64,000 nt of DNA from Sandaracinaceae bacterium (GTDB taxonomy: Bacteria; Myxococcota_A; Polyangia; Polyangiales; Sandaracinaceae): positions 99,768 to 163,767 of the forward strand of contig JAHBWG010000009.1 in the NCBI GenBank assembly GCA_019637095.1. The letters are read 5' to 3'. Shown in pieces: positions 9,316 through 17,630 of the stretch. The translations under genes were made by a program, and so were the position numbers. Position 1 is the first letter of the stretch. Every line of letters starts with the position of its first letter. The notes beneath the pieces are model-generated. The model saw only the letters and a program-made list of their open reading frames with translations. It was not told the origin of the DNA and searched no databases.

Positions 9316-10622
9316 GCCGGGCCGACGCGCTCGAGCCCGCCGAGGTAGGGGCGCAGCGCGTCCGGCACGCGCACCGAGCCGTCGGCGCGCTGGTACTGCT
9401 CGAGGATCGCGACGAGCGTGCGGCCGATCGCGAGGCCCGAGCCGTTCAGCGTGTGCACGAACCGCGGCTTGTCGCCGGCGGCCGGCCGGAAGCGCAGCTC
9501 CGCGCGGCGCGCCTGGAAGTCGCCGAACCAGGAGCAGCTCGAGATCTCGCGGAACTTGTCTTGCCCGGGCAGCCAGACCTCGAGGTCGTAGGTCTTGTGC
9601 GAGCCGAACCCGAGGTCCGCGGTGCACAGCGCGACCTTGCGGTAGTGCAGGCCCAGGCGCTGGAGCACCACCTCGGCGTGCCCGGTGAGGGCCTCGAGCT
9701 GGGCGAGGCCGTCCTCGGGCGCGCACAGGCAGACGAGCTCGACCTTGTCGAACTGGTGCTGCCGGATGAGGCCGCGCGTGTCCTTGCCGTAGGCGCCCGC
9801 CTCGCTGCGGAAGCACGGCGTGTAGGCGGTGTAGCGGCGCGGCAGCGCGCCCGGCTCGAGGATCTCGCCCGCGTGCAGGTTCGTGAGCTGCACCTCGGCG
9901 GTCGGCGAGAGGAACTGGCGCACGCGCTCGCCCTCCGGCGCGTCCTCGAGGCGGCCGACCTGGAACACGTCCGCCTCGAACTTCGGGAGCTGCCCCGTGC
10001 CGTGGAGCGCCCGCTCGTTGACGATCGCGGGCGGCCAGACCTCCTCGTAGCCGTGCTCGCTCGTGTGCAGATCGAGCATGAACGCCATCAGCGCGCGCTC
10101 GAGCCGCGCGCCGGCGCCGCGCAGCACCGTGAAGCGCGCGCCCGCGATCTTCGCGCCGCGCTCGAAGTCGAGGATGCCGAGCGCGGTGCCGAGCTCCGCG
10201 TGGTCCTTGGGCGCGAAGTCGAACGCGGGCCGCTCGCCCCACGTCGTGAGCACGACGTTGTCGTGCTCGCCCGCGCCGACGGGCACGCTCGGATCCGGGA
10301 GGTTCGGCAGGTGGAGGATCCGCGCCTCGAGATCGGCGAGCACCTTCGTGAGCGCGGCCTCGAGCTCCTTGATCTCGGCGCCGAGCGCCTTGAGCGCGTC
10401 GCGCTTGGCGGCGAACTGCGGGCTCTTCTTTTCGGTCGAGGCCATCGCCTCGCTCGCCGCGTTCTTCTCGGCGCGCATGCGCTCGGTGCGCGTGATGAGC
10501 GCGCGGCGCTCGGCGGCGAGCGCGTCGATACGCTCGAGCGGCTCGGTCGCGCCCGGCCCGCGGGTCGCGAGCCGCGCGCGGACGGTGTCGAAGTCGTCGG
10601 TGACCGTGCGCAGGTCCAGCAT
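9312..10622 (-). CDS. serS: Serine--tRNA ligase
   Basis: A 436-residue class II aminoacyl-tRNA synthetase. The N-terminal coiled-coil arm that grips the tRNA-Ser variable arm spans about residues 25-105. Motif 2 is seen in [20 protein letters not shown] followed by QHQFDKVEL, and motif 3 in [19 protein letters not shown]. The ATG at 10622 starts the conserved MLDLRTV; a TATAGC element 7 bases upstream (10630-10635) suggests a leaderless or nearly leaderless message. Its stop overlaps the GTG of murB by four bases. The next gene upstream is divergent. Confidence 0.96.
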   Translation of the reverse strand: MLDLRTVTDDFDTVRARLATRGPGATEPLERIDALAAERRALITRTERMRAEKNAASEAMASTEKKSPQFAAKRDALKALGAEIKELEAALTKVLADLEARILHLPNLPDPSVPVGAGEHDNVVLTTWGERPAFDFAPKDHAELGTALGILDFERGAKIAGARFTVLRGAGARLERALMAFMLDLHTSEHGYEEVWPPAIVNERALHGTGQLPKFEADVFQVGRLEDAPEGERVRQFLSPTAEVQLTNLHAGEILEPGALPRRYTAYTPCFRSEAGAYGKDTRGLIRQHQFDKVELVCLCAPEDGLAQLEALTGHAEVVLQRLGLHYRKVALCTADLGFGSHKTYDLEVWLPGQDKFREISSCSWFGDFQARRAELRFRPAAGDKPRFVHTLNGSGLAIGRTLVAILEQYQRADGSVRVPDALRPYLGGLERVGPA

Positions 10623-10644
10623 GCGCAGCGCTATAGCATGGTGG

Positions 10645-10650
10645 TACGGT
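10645..10650 (+). promoter_or_regulatory. -10-like TACGGT at leaderless spacing (DUF1517 gene)
   Basis: TACGGT ends 6 bases before the ATG at 10657, and the intervening bases CGCCCC contain no Shine-Dalgarno. The divergent serS -10-like element lies only 9 bp away on the other strand. Confidence 0.45.
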
Positions 10651-10656
10651 CGCCCC

Positions 10657-11700
10657 ATGCGAAGGCGCTGGGTCCGTTGGTTCTTGGGTCTCGTGGCGGC
10701 GCTGTTCTTGTCGACCGCCGCGGTGCCGGTGATCGCGCAGTCGACCGGCAGCAGCTTCGGCGGCGGCAGCTTCGGGGGCGGCGGCGGCGGCGGGAGCTTC
10801 GGCGGCGGCGGCGGGAGCTGGGGCGGCGGCAGCAGCTACTCGGGCGGCGGCTACAGCTACTCGGGCGGCGGCGGCGGCGGCGGCATGCCGCTCGTGTGCA
10901 GCGTGCCGATCATCATCCTGTTCGTGGTGTTCTGGGTCATCGGGCAGGCGGCGAAGCAGAAGGGCGGCGGCGGCGCCTATCAGGTGCACCACGGGGCGCG
11001 CGGCTGGAACCAGGTCGACGTCTCGGCCATCCGGCTCGGGATCGACTGGCGCGCGCGGCGCGACGTGCAGGCGCGGCTCGAGCAGCTCGCGCAGAGCGGG
11101 CAGACGAGCTCGCAGGCGGGGCTCGCCAACCTCCTGCGCGAGACGGTCTTGATGCTGCGGCGCGCGGAGCTCTCGTGGCTCTACGCGAGCGTGTCCAACT
11201 ACCACCCGATGAGCGCGGCGCAGGCGGAGGGGATCTTCCGACAGCTCGGCTTGCAGGCGCGCGCGCAGTTCCGCGAGGAGCTGGTGCGCAACGCCGACGG
11301 CTCGGTCACGCGGCGCGACGCGCCGGAGATGCGCGCGCACCGGCACGAGGGCGAGGGTGTGGTGGTCGTGACGCTGATCGTCGCGGCGCGGCGCGAGATC
11401 GTCGACGTCCACGCCGTCGACCACGCGGACCACCTCAAGCGCCTGCTCGACGACATGGTCGCGGTCGCCAACCCGCACACGCTCTGCGCGATGGAGGTCG
11501 TCTGGTCGCCCGCGGCGGAGAACGACCGGATGAGCACCGCGGAGCTCGAGCAGAACTACCCGGACCTCAAGAAGATCGACGAGCGCTCGATCGCGGGCCG
11601 GATCTTCTGCGAGTACTGCCGCGGCCCGTACGCGATGGAGCTGCTCACCTGCCCGCACTGCGGCGCGCCCGCCCCGGTCGGCGATCGCCGCCCCGGCTGA
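10657..11700 (+). CDS. DUF1517-family membrane protein with C-terminal zinc ribbon
   Basis: A 347-residue protein. Residues 1-28 are a signal peptide or anchor ([19 protein letters not shown]). A Gly/Ser-rich tract of about 45 residues follows, then one transmembrane segment ([16 protein letters not shown]). The cytoplasmic or stromal-side DUF1517 domain is recognised by the pattern [19 protein letters not shown], then [17 protein letters not shown] and [12 protein letters not shown]. The last 40 residues have two CxxC pairs (CEYC and CPHC), a zinc-ribbon that I do not associate with plant or cyanobacterial DUF1517 proteins. Function is not known. Start by the leaderless ATG at 10657. Confidence 0.8.
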   Translation: MRRRWVRWFLGLVAALFLSTAAVPVIAQSTGSSFGGGSFGGGGGGGSFGGGGGSWGGGSSYSGGGYSYSGGGGGGGMPLVCSVPIIILFVVFWVIGQAAKQKGGGGAYQVHHGARGWNQVDVSAIRLGIDWRARRDVQARLEQLAQSGQTSSQAGLANLLRETVLMLRRAELSWLYASVSNYHPMSAAQAEGIFRQLGLQARAQFREELVRNADGSVTRRDAPEMRAHRHEGEGVVVVTLIVAARREIVDVHAVDHADHLKRLLDDMVAVANPHTLCAMEVVWSPAAENDRMSTAELEQNYPDLKKIDERSIAGRIFCEYCRGPYAMELLTCPHCGAPAPVGDRRPG

Positions 11701-11725
11701 AGGCTCGGTTTGCGCCTGGATACTC

Positions 11726-11770
11726 GATACATTACCAACGATGTATGAAGACTATTACGGTCAATGTATC
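11726..11770 (+). promoter_or_regulatory. Candidate autoregulatory operator of the RHH antitoxin
   Basis: The half-site GATACAT (11726-11732) and its inverse ATGTATC (11764-11770) form a perfect 7-bp inverted pair, with a third partial copy ATGTAT at 11741-11746 between them, overlapping the antitoxin start codon. The stretch is clearly more AT-rich than its surroundings. RHH antitoxins usually bind such repeats next to their own start codon. TACATT at 11728-11733 could be a -10 element. The sites are seen; the role is inferred. Confidence 0.4.
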
Positions 11771-11975
11771 CGAGCCGGTCTACCGCGAGTTCCAGGAGTA
11801 CGCGCGGCGTCATGACCGGACGACGGCGGAGCTGATCCGCGAGGCGATGGATGCGTACCGCCAGAGATGGTCGATGGGTGCTGGGAGCCTCCGTGACCTC
11901 GCGCCGGTCGACGTAGGCCGGGTGCTCGCGCCCCTCGGCGCCGACGACGACTTGCTCGACGAGATGCTCCGGTGA
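11745..11975 (+). CDS. Ribbon-helix-helix antitoxin
   Basis: A 76-residue protein beginning MKTITVNVSEPVYREFQEYA, where the alternating TITVNVSE strand followed by two helices (EPVYREFQEYARRH and TTAELIREAMDAYRQ) gives the RHH/CopG DNA-binding fold. The C-terminal half (about residues 50-76) is the expected toxin-wrapping tail. It overlaps the PIN-domain toxin by four bases (GTGA), the standard order antitoxin then toxin. The out-of-frame ATG at 11741 was rejected because it gives no RHH sequence. Confidence 0.85.
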   Translation: MKTITVNVSEPVYREFQEYARRHDRTTAELIREAMDAYRQRWSMGAGSLRDLAPVDVGRVLAPLGADDDLLDEMLR

Positions 11976-12403
11976 TCCACGGCCTCGACACGAGCTTCCT
12001 CGTCCAGGTCGAGATCGCACAGCACCCTGGCCACGAGACCGCCCGCGGGCAGCTGGACGAGCGGCTCGATCGCGGCGACTCCTTCGCCCTCGCGCCGCAG
12101 GTGCTGGCCGAGCTGATCCACGTGGTCACCGATCCGCGCAGGTTCGAGCGGCCGCTCTCGCAGGCCCAGGCGCGCCGACGCGCGGAGGCGTGGTGGCAGG
12201 CGAGCGAGGTCGTCCAGACGCTCCCGAACGAGCACACCGTGCCCCAGTTCCTCGCGTGGCTGACCGAGCACGACCTCGGCCGCAAGCGGCTCCTCGACAC
12301 GCTCCTCGCCGCGACCTACGCGACGAACGAGATCGACTCGATCCTGACGGGCAACGCACGCGACTTCGCGGTGTTCGGGTGCTTCACGCTGGTAGGCGGT
12401 TGA
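11972..12403 (+). CDS. PIN-domain (VapC-like) toxin
   Basis: A 143-residue PIN-domain ribonuclease. The acidic metal-binding residues appear in place: Asp in IHGLDTSFLV near the N-terminus, Glu in PQVLAELIHV, Asp in KRLLDTLLAATY, and the late Asp in LTGNARDFAVFG. The length is normal for the family. It starts with GTG overlapping the antitoxin stop, so the toxin depends on translation of the antitoxin. The target RNA cannot be predicted. No other mobile genes flank the pair. Confidence 0.88.
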   Translation: MIHGLDTSFLVQVEIAQHPGHETARGQLDERLDRGDSFALAPQVLAELIHVVTDPRRFERPLSQAQARRRAEAWWQASEVVQTLPNEHTVPQFLAWLTEHDLGRKRLLDTLLAATYATNEIDSILTGNARDFAVFGCFTLVGG

Positions 12404-12547
12404 GCACTCGAGGTCTGTCGATGAATCGGACCGAGCACCGTAGTCGAGTGGTCCAGCCGCGAGGCGACGCGAGCAGTCGTGCGAAAGCACGGCGACGAGC
12501 GGCAACGCGCGCGGGGCGCGCGGCAGACTCGATTCACCGACGGACCT

Positions 12548-13483
12548 TCAGAGGGTCGCCACGAACGCGGTGTAGTCGTCCGACAGCGAGCCCATCTCGA
12601 CGATCGAGATCGCCTCGGCCATCGCGCGGTCGGGGCGGCCGCCGAGCGCGCGCGCGAGCCGGCGCGCGACCTCGCGGCGCGTCGAGAGCTCGAGCCGCGC
12701 TTGGCGCCACGAGCCGTGGAACGCCCAGTCGAGCGACCAGATCTGGTCGAGGAGGTAGTCGGTCAGCATCGCCTCGGGATCCTGCGGGGCGCTGCGCGCC
12801 TCGGCGCGGTCGAACGCTTCCGTCCACGTCTCGCCGAGCGGCGGGATGGGCTCGCCCAGGAGCGCCGCGCCGAACGCGCGCAAGCAACGCTCGTACGCGG
12901 TCGTCGGGGGCTCCTCGAGCAGCGTGCGTCCGAGCGCGGCCCAGTCGCCGCCCGAGAGCGGGGGCTCGTCGATGGTCGCCTCGCCGCGGAGGTAGGGCGC
13001 CTCGATCGTCTCCCAGGTCGCCATGTCGACCTCCTCGTCGTCGTCGAGCGCGACCGTCGACGCGATCAGCCGGTCGACGAACGCGGTGTCGCACGAGGCG
13101 CGGCCGCGCTCGGGGGTGACGGGCTCGCGCTCGCCCATCGTGCGGCACGGGCAGCGGTGCTCGGTCGCGAGGCGACCGCCCGTCGGGGTGGCGACGAGGA
13201 TGAACGGGAACTGCTGGCAGGTCTTGGGCTTGCCCTTGGGGCCGAGCATCGCGTGGAGGCGGCAGCCCTCGGGGCTCGAGAAGAGGCAGCGGCCCTCCGC
13301 GTTCTTGCCGATGACCCACGAGCCGTCGTGGAGGAGCACGACGCGCTCGTCGATGGAGCCGAGCGTCGCGGCCTCGACCTCGTCGAGCGGACCCCACGCG
13401 TGCAGGTCCGTGCAGCAGAGTCCGTCGCGGTGGCAGGTGAACGACGCGCCGGGCCGGGCCCGCAGCGGCTCGAGGAGGCTCAT
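12548..13483 (-). CDS. YkgJ-type cysteine-cluster protein
   Basis: A 311-residue protein. The N-terminal half has Cys residues in the YkgJ/UPF0153 arrangement: SFTCHRDGLCCTD, then GRCLFSSPEGCRLHAM and KTCQQFPF, likely binding zinc or an iron-sulfur centre. A further HRCPCR and a Cys in RASCDTAF follow. The C-terminal half is helical and not recognised. The start MSLLEPLR at 13483 was preferred to upstream Met residues because it directly precedes the conserved part. A TACGAG element sits 7 bases before it. The gene is divergent from the next one by 37 bp. Confidence 0.75.
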   Translation of the reverse strand: MSLLEPLRARPGASFTCHRDGLCCTDLHAWGPLDEVEAATLGSIDERVVLLHDGSWVIGKNAEGRCLFSSPEGCRLHAMLGPKGKPKTCQQFPFILVATPTGGRLATEHRCPCRTMGEREPVTPERGRASCDTAFVDRLIASTVALDDDEEVDMATWETIEAPYLRGEATIDEPPLSGGDWAALGRTLLEEPPTTAYERCLRAFGAALLGEPIPPLGETWTEAFDRAEARSAPQDPEAMLTDYLLDQIWSLDWAFHGSWRQARLELSTRREVARRLARALGGRPDRAMAEAISIVEMGSLSDDYTAFVATL

Positions 13484-13520
13484 GGCGCGGCTCGTAGCAG
13501 CTGGGCCCGATGCTGTCATC

Positions 13521-13955
13521 ATGGAGGGCATGGACGCGCTGACCCACCTCGCCGAGCGGATGAGCCTGGGCGAGCTGCTCGAGGCGCTGCGCGCGCTCTG
13601 CCGCAGCTACGAGCTCGTCGCGCACCACACGCAGGGCGAGTTCCACCACGACGTCGTGCTGCGCCTCACCGAGCCGCGCGGGCTGCCCGGGCCGGTGCTC
13701 GTCGTGAGCACGAACTGCAACGGCGGCGTCAAGGAGGTTCTCTGTCTCGAGGACGTCCCAGAGCCGGACGCGCTCTGGCACGCGCGCTGCCCCGACGGAG
13801 AGTTCGCGCCGGTCCCCTTGCCCGCGGTGCGCGGGCGCGCGCGCACGCACCACTGGTTCGACCCGTGCGAGCTGCTCGCCGCCGACGCGCGCAGCGAGCT
13901 GCGACCCGAGCACCGGCGCCGCCAGCGGGGCGGCGGCTGGGAGCCCGCGCGCTGA
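13521..13955 (+). CDS. Hypothetical protein
   Basis: A 144-residue cytoplasmic protein that I do not recognise. It has helical N-terminal sequence (LTHLAERMSLGELLEALRAL), then beta-rich sequence with VLVVSTNCNGGVKEVLCLED, and an Arg-rich end. No signal peptide or membrane segment is present. Two in-frame ATG codons exist at 13521 and 13530; neither has a good ribosome-binding site. GATGCT lies 6 bases before the first, matching the leaderless spacing seen elsewhere, so I used 13521. Codon use is typical of the window. It is divergent from the cysteine-cluster gene. Confidence 0.6.
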   Translation: MEGMDALTHLAERMSLGELLEALRALCRSYELVAHHTQGEFHHDVVLRLTEPRGLPGPVLVVSTNCNGGVKEVLCLEDVPEPDALWHARCPDGEFAPVPLPAVRGRARTHHWFDPCELLAADARSELRPEHRRRQRGGGWEPAR

Positions 13956-14243
13956 CGCCACCTCCTGGCCGTGCTCGAACGTCCTCGACGTGCCGCGAGC
14001 CACGCGACGGCAGCGGCTGGCCGTGGCGCACACGGCCCACGGCGCGAGGCGCTCGGATCGTTGCCTCGGCCGCGCGGGCCGTCGTCGTCACCGAGCTCGG
14101 TCATGAATGCACCCACGATACGCCGCCGTCGACGCGATGATGAAGCTTGGCGAACATGATGCGATCGCCGAGCCGGGCGTGGTGACATCGGCGGCGGTCA
14201 TCGACATCCTGCGCTGAGCGCGCGCTCGAAGGGGGGTACCGAC

Positions 14244-14753
14244 ATGGCGTTCCGCGGCGATCTCGAGGCCCTCACTGCCAAGCTCCGCCTCTCGGAGGCC
14301 GAGCTGGATCGGGTGCGCGCGCGGCTCGCCGAGCTCGAGGGCGACGACCCCGTCGCCAAGGCCGCTGCGCTGACTGCGCTCGAGGCGCGACTCGCCGAGC
14401 TCGAGCCGATCGTGCAGCAAGCCGAGCAGCTGCGCGCGGAGAACGCGGCGCTGCTCGCCGCGACGCAGGAGCTCGAGGACCAGATCGCGGAGCGCGACGG
14501 ACAGATCGCGGAGCGCGAGGCGCGGATCGCCGAGCTCGAGCCGTTCGTGAAGACGGCCGAGGGGCTGCGCGCGGCCAACGCGGGCCTGCGCGAGCGGGTG
14601 AAGCAGCTGCAGCTCGAGCTCGGGCAGGCGGCGTCGCTGCGCGCGGGCGGCGGCAGCGGCGCGGAGCCCAAGCTGCCCAACGCTGCGCTGTGGGTGCTGA
14701 TCCCGGTGCTCCTCATCCTCGGCCTGCTGACGCTGCTCGCTCGGCTCGGCTGA
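14244..14753 (+). CDS. Coiled-coil protein with C-terminal membrane anchor
   Basis: A 169-residue protein made of a long Glu/Ala/Leu/Arg coiled coil (about residues 5-130), with recurring RLAELE and AERDGQIAERE heptad patterns. A short Gly-rich hinge and a tail anchor (ALWVLIPVLLILGLLTLLARL, about 147-168) follow. The topology suggests a tail-anchored inner-membrane protein with a cytoplasmic rod. No family assignment is possible because low-complexity coiled coils match many proteins. AAGGGGGG lies 7 bases before the ATG, a good ribosome-binding site. Confidence 0.75.
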   Translation: MAFRGDLEALTAKLRLSEAELDRVRARLAELEGDDPVAKAAALTALEARLAELEPIVQQAEQLRAENAALLAATQELEDQIAERDGQIAEREARIAELEPFVKTAEGLRAANAGLRERVKQLQLELGQAASLRAGGGSGAEPKLPNAALWVLIPVLLILGLLTLLARLG

Positions 14754-14831
14754 CCACGGTCCCTTCAACGGCGGGAGCGTCGCAGCGGGCACGATGATGA
14801 GGTTGCACGCGGCGGTGAACGTCGGCTCCGC

Positions 14832-15845
14832 TCAGCGCGCTACGGCGAGGCAGCGGCGCGTGAGGGTGGACGTGCCCACCTCGTGGAGGGCGGCGCGCTC
14901 GACGAGGCGTCCCCCCGCGCCCGCGACCGACGCGGCGCTCGCGCGCCAGACCTCGACGCACAGACGACGGTGCGTGAGGACGTGCTCGAGCACACCGACC
15001 GGCGCGGCGCCGAGGCGCCCGCCGATGCCCGCGGTGCGCAACGCGCCACGCGCCGCCGCACGACCACGACCCTCGGCCGAGGGCAGCTCCCACAGCCCGC
15101 CGAAGAGCTCTCCCTCGCGCTTGACGAGGGCGACCGCGTCGCCGCGGGTCGCGACGACGGCGACACACGCGACCTCGCGCGGCGGCTTCTTCGCCTTGGC
15201 GACCGGCAGCTCGGCGGTGCGCCCGTCGCGACGCGCCACGCACTCGCGCGCGATCGGGCACTCGGCGCAGCGCGGGCCGCGTGGCGTGCACACGCGCGCG
15301 CCGAGCTCCATGAGCGCCTGGTTCAGGTCGCCGGGGCGCTCTGCGTCGACGAGCGCCTGCGCGTGCGCCCAGAGCGCGCGCTCGGTGTCGGCGCGGCCGA
15401 GCGGCGTGTCGATCCCGTGCACCCGAGACAGCACGCGCGCGACGTTGCCGTCGACGACGGGTTCGCGCCGGTCGAACGCGATCGAGCCGATCGCGCCCGC
15501 GGTGTAGCGGCCGACGCCGGGCAGCGCGCGCCGCGCCGCCGGGTCCTCGGGGACCTCGCCGCCGTAGCGCGCGACGACCTCGCGCGCGCCGGCGTGCAGC
15601 AGCCGCGCGCGCCGGTAGTAGCCCAGGCCGCTCCAGAGCCCGAGCACCTCGTCCTCGCTCGCGCGCGCGAGCGCGTGCGGGTCGGGGAAGCGCGCGAGGA
15701 AGCGCTCGTAGTACGGCACCACCGTCTCGACGCGCGTCTGCTGGAGCATGATCTCGGAGACCCACACCGCGTACGGGTCGCGCGTCGCGCGCCACGGGAG
15801 CGCGCGGCGGTGCGCGTCGTACCAGCCGAGCAGGGCGTCGCGCAT
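14832..15845 (-). CDS. mutY: A/G-specific adenine DNA glycosylase
   Basis: A 337-residue base-excision repair enzyme that removes adenine mispaired with 8-oxoguanine. The catalytic Glu is Glu31 in WVSEIMLQQTRVE. The helix-hairpin-helix is LPGVGRYTAGAIG (108-120), with the catalytic Asp132 in VVDGNVARV. The 4Fe-4S cluster Cys are 186, 193, 196 and 202 (C-x6-C-x2-C-x5-C). The C-terminal NUDIX-like 8-oxoG recognition domain (about 225-337) contains LFGGLWELPSAEG. It begins only 3 bp after the Ser/Thr kinase, implying co-transcription. Confidence 0.95.
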   Translation of the reverse strand: MRDALLGWYDAHRRALPWRATRDPYAVWVSEIMLQQTRVETVVPYYERFLARFPDPHALARASEDEVLGLWSGLGYYRRARLLHAGAREVVARYGGEVPEDPAARRALPGVGRYTAGAIGSIAFDRREPVVDGNVARVLSRVHGIDTPLGRADTERALWAHAQALVDAERPGDLNQALMELGARVCTPRGPRCAECPIARECVARRDGRTAELPVAKAKKPPREVACVAVVATRGDAVALVKREGELFGGLWELPSAEGRGRAAARGALRTAGIGGRLGAAPVGVLEHVLTHRRLCVEVWRASAASVAGAGGRLVERAALHEVGTSTLTRRCLAVAR

Positions 15846-15848
15846 CGC

Positions 15849-17603
15849 TCAGAACGAGGCGGTGCCGACGGAGCACACCGTCGACGGGTCGCAGCGCGAG
15901 GTCGCGTGGCGCGCGACGACCCGGTCGTGCTCGATGATCTCGATCTCGGGGGCGCCGCCCATCGGCGTCGGCGGTACGCGCACGACGCCCGGGACCGGGC
16001 CGAGCGGCTCGCGCGTGTGCGCGACGCGGGCCTCGGCGGCGCGCGGGTGGCGCACGAGCACCGCGCGCTCCGGGTGCGCCGCCGGCGTGAGCGGGACGTT
16101 CATCACGGTGCGGCCGTTCTCGAGGCGGCGGCGCAGCTGCGCGGCGTCGAGCACGACCGGCTGGTGGCGCGGCGCGACGATGACCAGCGGACCGGGCTCC
16201 ACCATGTCGGCGGCGAGCACGCACGGGAGCACGCCGACGAGCACGTCGCCGCGATAGAGCGCGGCGCCCGGCGCGTTCGACTCGAGGCGCAGGCCGCTCG
16301 GCGCAGCGCTCGCCGGCGCGGGCGGCGGCGGCTCGTCGGTGCCCGTGCGCTCGGCCGTCACGAAGAAGAGCAAGAACAGCGCGGCGACGCCGACGATGGC
16401 GGCGGCGCCGAGCCCGAGCAGGCCCACGACGATCCACAGGCCGAGCGAGCGGCTCGGCGCAGGCGGGGCGGGCGCCGGCATCTGCGGCGCGTGCACCGGC
16501 GGGTGGCGGCCGGTGATGACGACCGGGCTCGCCGGGCGCACGTCGGGGCGCGTGGCCGGCGCGTTGACGTGGTCCGGGCTCGAGGGCCGCACGGCGGGCG
16601 CCGGCGGGATCGAGAGGCGCTCCTCCGGCGACGGTTGCTTGGCCGGCGCGTGCGGCTCGTCGATCCGCCAGCCGCGCTCGGGGAAGGCCCAGCCGAGCAG
16701 GCGCGCGAGCTGGTCGCGGCCATAGCCGGGCGCGATGTCGTGGAGCACCTCGCGCAGCGACATCCCGAGCGCCTGCGCGGAGGGCGTGCGCGCCTCGGGC
16801 GCGCGCGTGAGGCAGGCCATCACGATCGCGTCGAGCTGCGGCGGCACCTCGGGGCGGTAACGCGAGGGCGGGTGGAACTCGCACGCCTGCAGCATCAGCG
16901 TCGCGCGCGCCGGATCGTTCGGCGGCAGCAGCACCCGCATCGCGAGCATCTCCCAGAGCACGACGCCGAGGCTGAACACGTCCGCCCGCGCGTCGACCTC
17001 GCGGTGGTCCGCTTGCTCGGGCGCCATGTAACAGAGCTTGCCGATCGGCACGCCGCTGCCCGTCTGCACGACGTTGTCGGCGGCCTTGACCAGCCCGAAG
17101 TCGGAGACCTTCACCGCGCCCTCGTTCGAGAGCAAGATGTTTTGCGGGGATACGTCGCGGTGCACGATGCCGAGCGGGTTGCCCGCCTCGTCGCGCTTGC
17201 GGTGCGCGTGATCGAGCCCCTGCGCGGCCTCGGCGGCGATGAAGCACGCCGCGGAGAGCTCGAGCGGCTGCGCCTGCTTGACGAGCCGCGAGAGCAGGCT
17301 CGCGAGCGTGACGCCCTCGACCATCTCCATCACGAGGAACGGCTCGGGCTCGATGCCGAAGTCGACGACCGCGACGAGGTTCGGGTGATCGAGGCGCGCG
17401 TTGGTCCGCGCCTCCGCGGCGAAGCGCTCGAGCAGCGAGCCGCTCCGGCGGTACTGCGGGATCATGCGCTTGATCGCGACGGTCTTCTTGAAGCCCGCCT
17501 CGCCCGTGCGCTCGGCCCGGTAGACCATGGCCATGCCGCCTTGCCCGAGCTTCTCGAGCAGCCGATATGGCCCCAGCATCATGGGCTCGGCGGCGGCGGA
17601 CAC
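15849..17603 (-). CDS. Transmembrane Ser/Thr protein kinase (myxobacterial HRDVSPQN type)
   Basis: A 584-residue kinase. The Gly-rich loop is GQGGMA (20-25), the ATP-binding Lys is Lys45 in VAIKRM, the alpha-C Glu is near 64, HRD is at 148-150 and DFG at 168-170, followed by YMAPEQ. The catalytic-loop Lys of HRDLKPEN is replaced, giving HRDVSPQN, a variant I know to be common in myxobacterial kinases. A Pro-rich linker leads to one membrane segment (about 388-417). The extracytoplasmic part has a PEGA-like SNAPGAALYRGDVLVGVLP. The GTG at 17603 is 7 bases after TATACC. mutY follows 3 bp downstream. Confidence 0.9.
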   Translation of the reverse strand: MSAAAEPMMLGPYRLLEKLGQGGMAMVYRAERTGEAGFKKTVAIKRMIPQYRRSGSLLERFAAEARTNARLDHPNLVAVVDFGIEPEPFLVMEMVEGVTLASLLSRLVKQAQPLELSAACFIAAEAAQGLDHAHRKRDEAGNPLGIVHRDVSPQNILLSNEGAVKVSDFGLVKAADNVVQTGSGVPIGKLCYMAPEQADHREVDARADVFSLGVVLWEMLAMRVLLPPNDPARATLMLQACEFHPPSRYRPEVPPQLDAIVMACLTRAPEARTPSAQALGMSLREVLHDIAPGYGRDQLARLLGWAFPERGWRIDEPHAPAKQPSPEERLSIPPAPAVRPSSPDHVNAPATRPDVRPASPVVITGRHPPVHAPQMPAPAPPAPSRSLGLWIVVGLLGLGAAAIVGVAALFLLFFVTAERTGTDEPPPPAPASAAPSGLRLESNAPGAALYRGDVLVGVLPCVLAADMVEPGPLVIVAPRHQPVVLDAAQLRRRLENGRTVMNVPLTPAAHPERAVLVRHPRAAEARVAHTREPLGPVPGVVRVPPTPMGGAPEIEIIEHDRVVARHATSRCDPSTVCSVGTASF

Positions 17604-17610
17604 CCGCGTG

Positions 17611-17616
17611 GGTATA
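17611..17616 (-). promoter_or_regulatory. -10-like TATACC before the kinase-mutY operon
   Basis: TATACC on the minus strand, 7 bases before the kinase GTG at 17603, with no Shine-Dalgarno in the gap. It lies between the nitroreductase stop and the kinase start, so the kinase-mutY pair probably has its own promoter here. Confidence 0.4.
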
Positions 17617-17630
17617 TCAAGCGCCGGTCC

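Noticed and set aside
14107..14217. Possible 36-codon plus-strand ORF (starts MHPRYAAVDAMMKLG) in the 288-bp gap 13956-14243
   Set aside because: Somewhat lower G+C than its surroundings, but no ribosome-binding site, no paralogue in the window and no recognisable motif; could be a remnant of an older gene.
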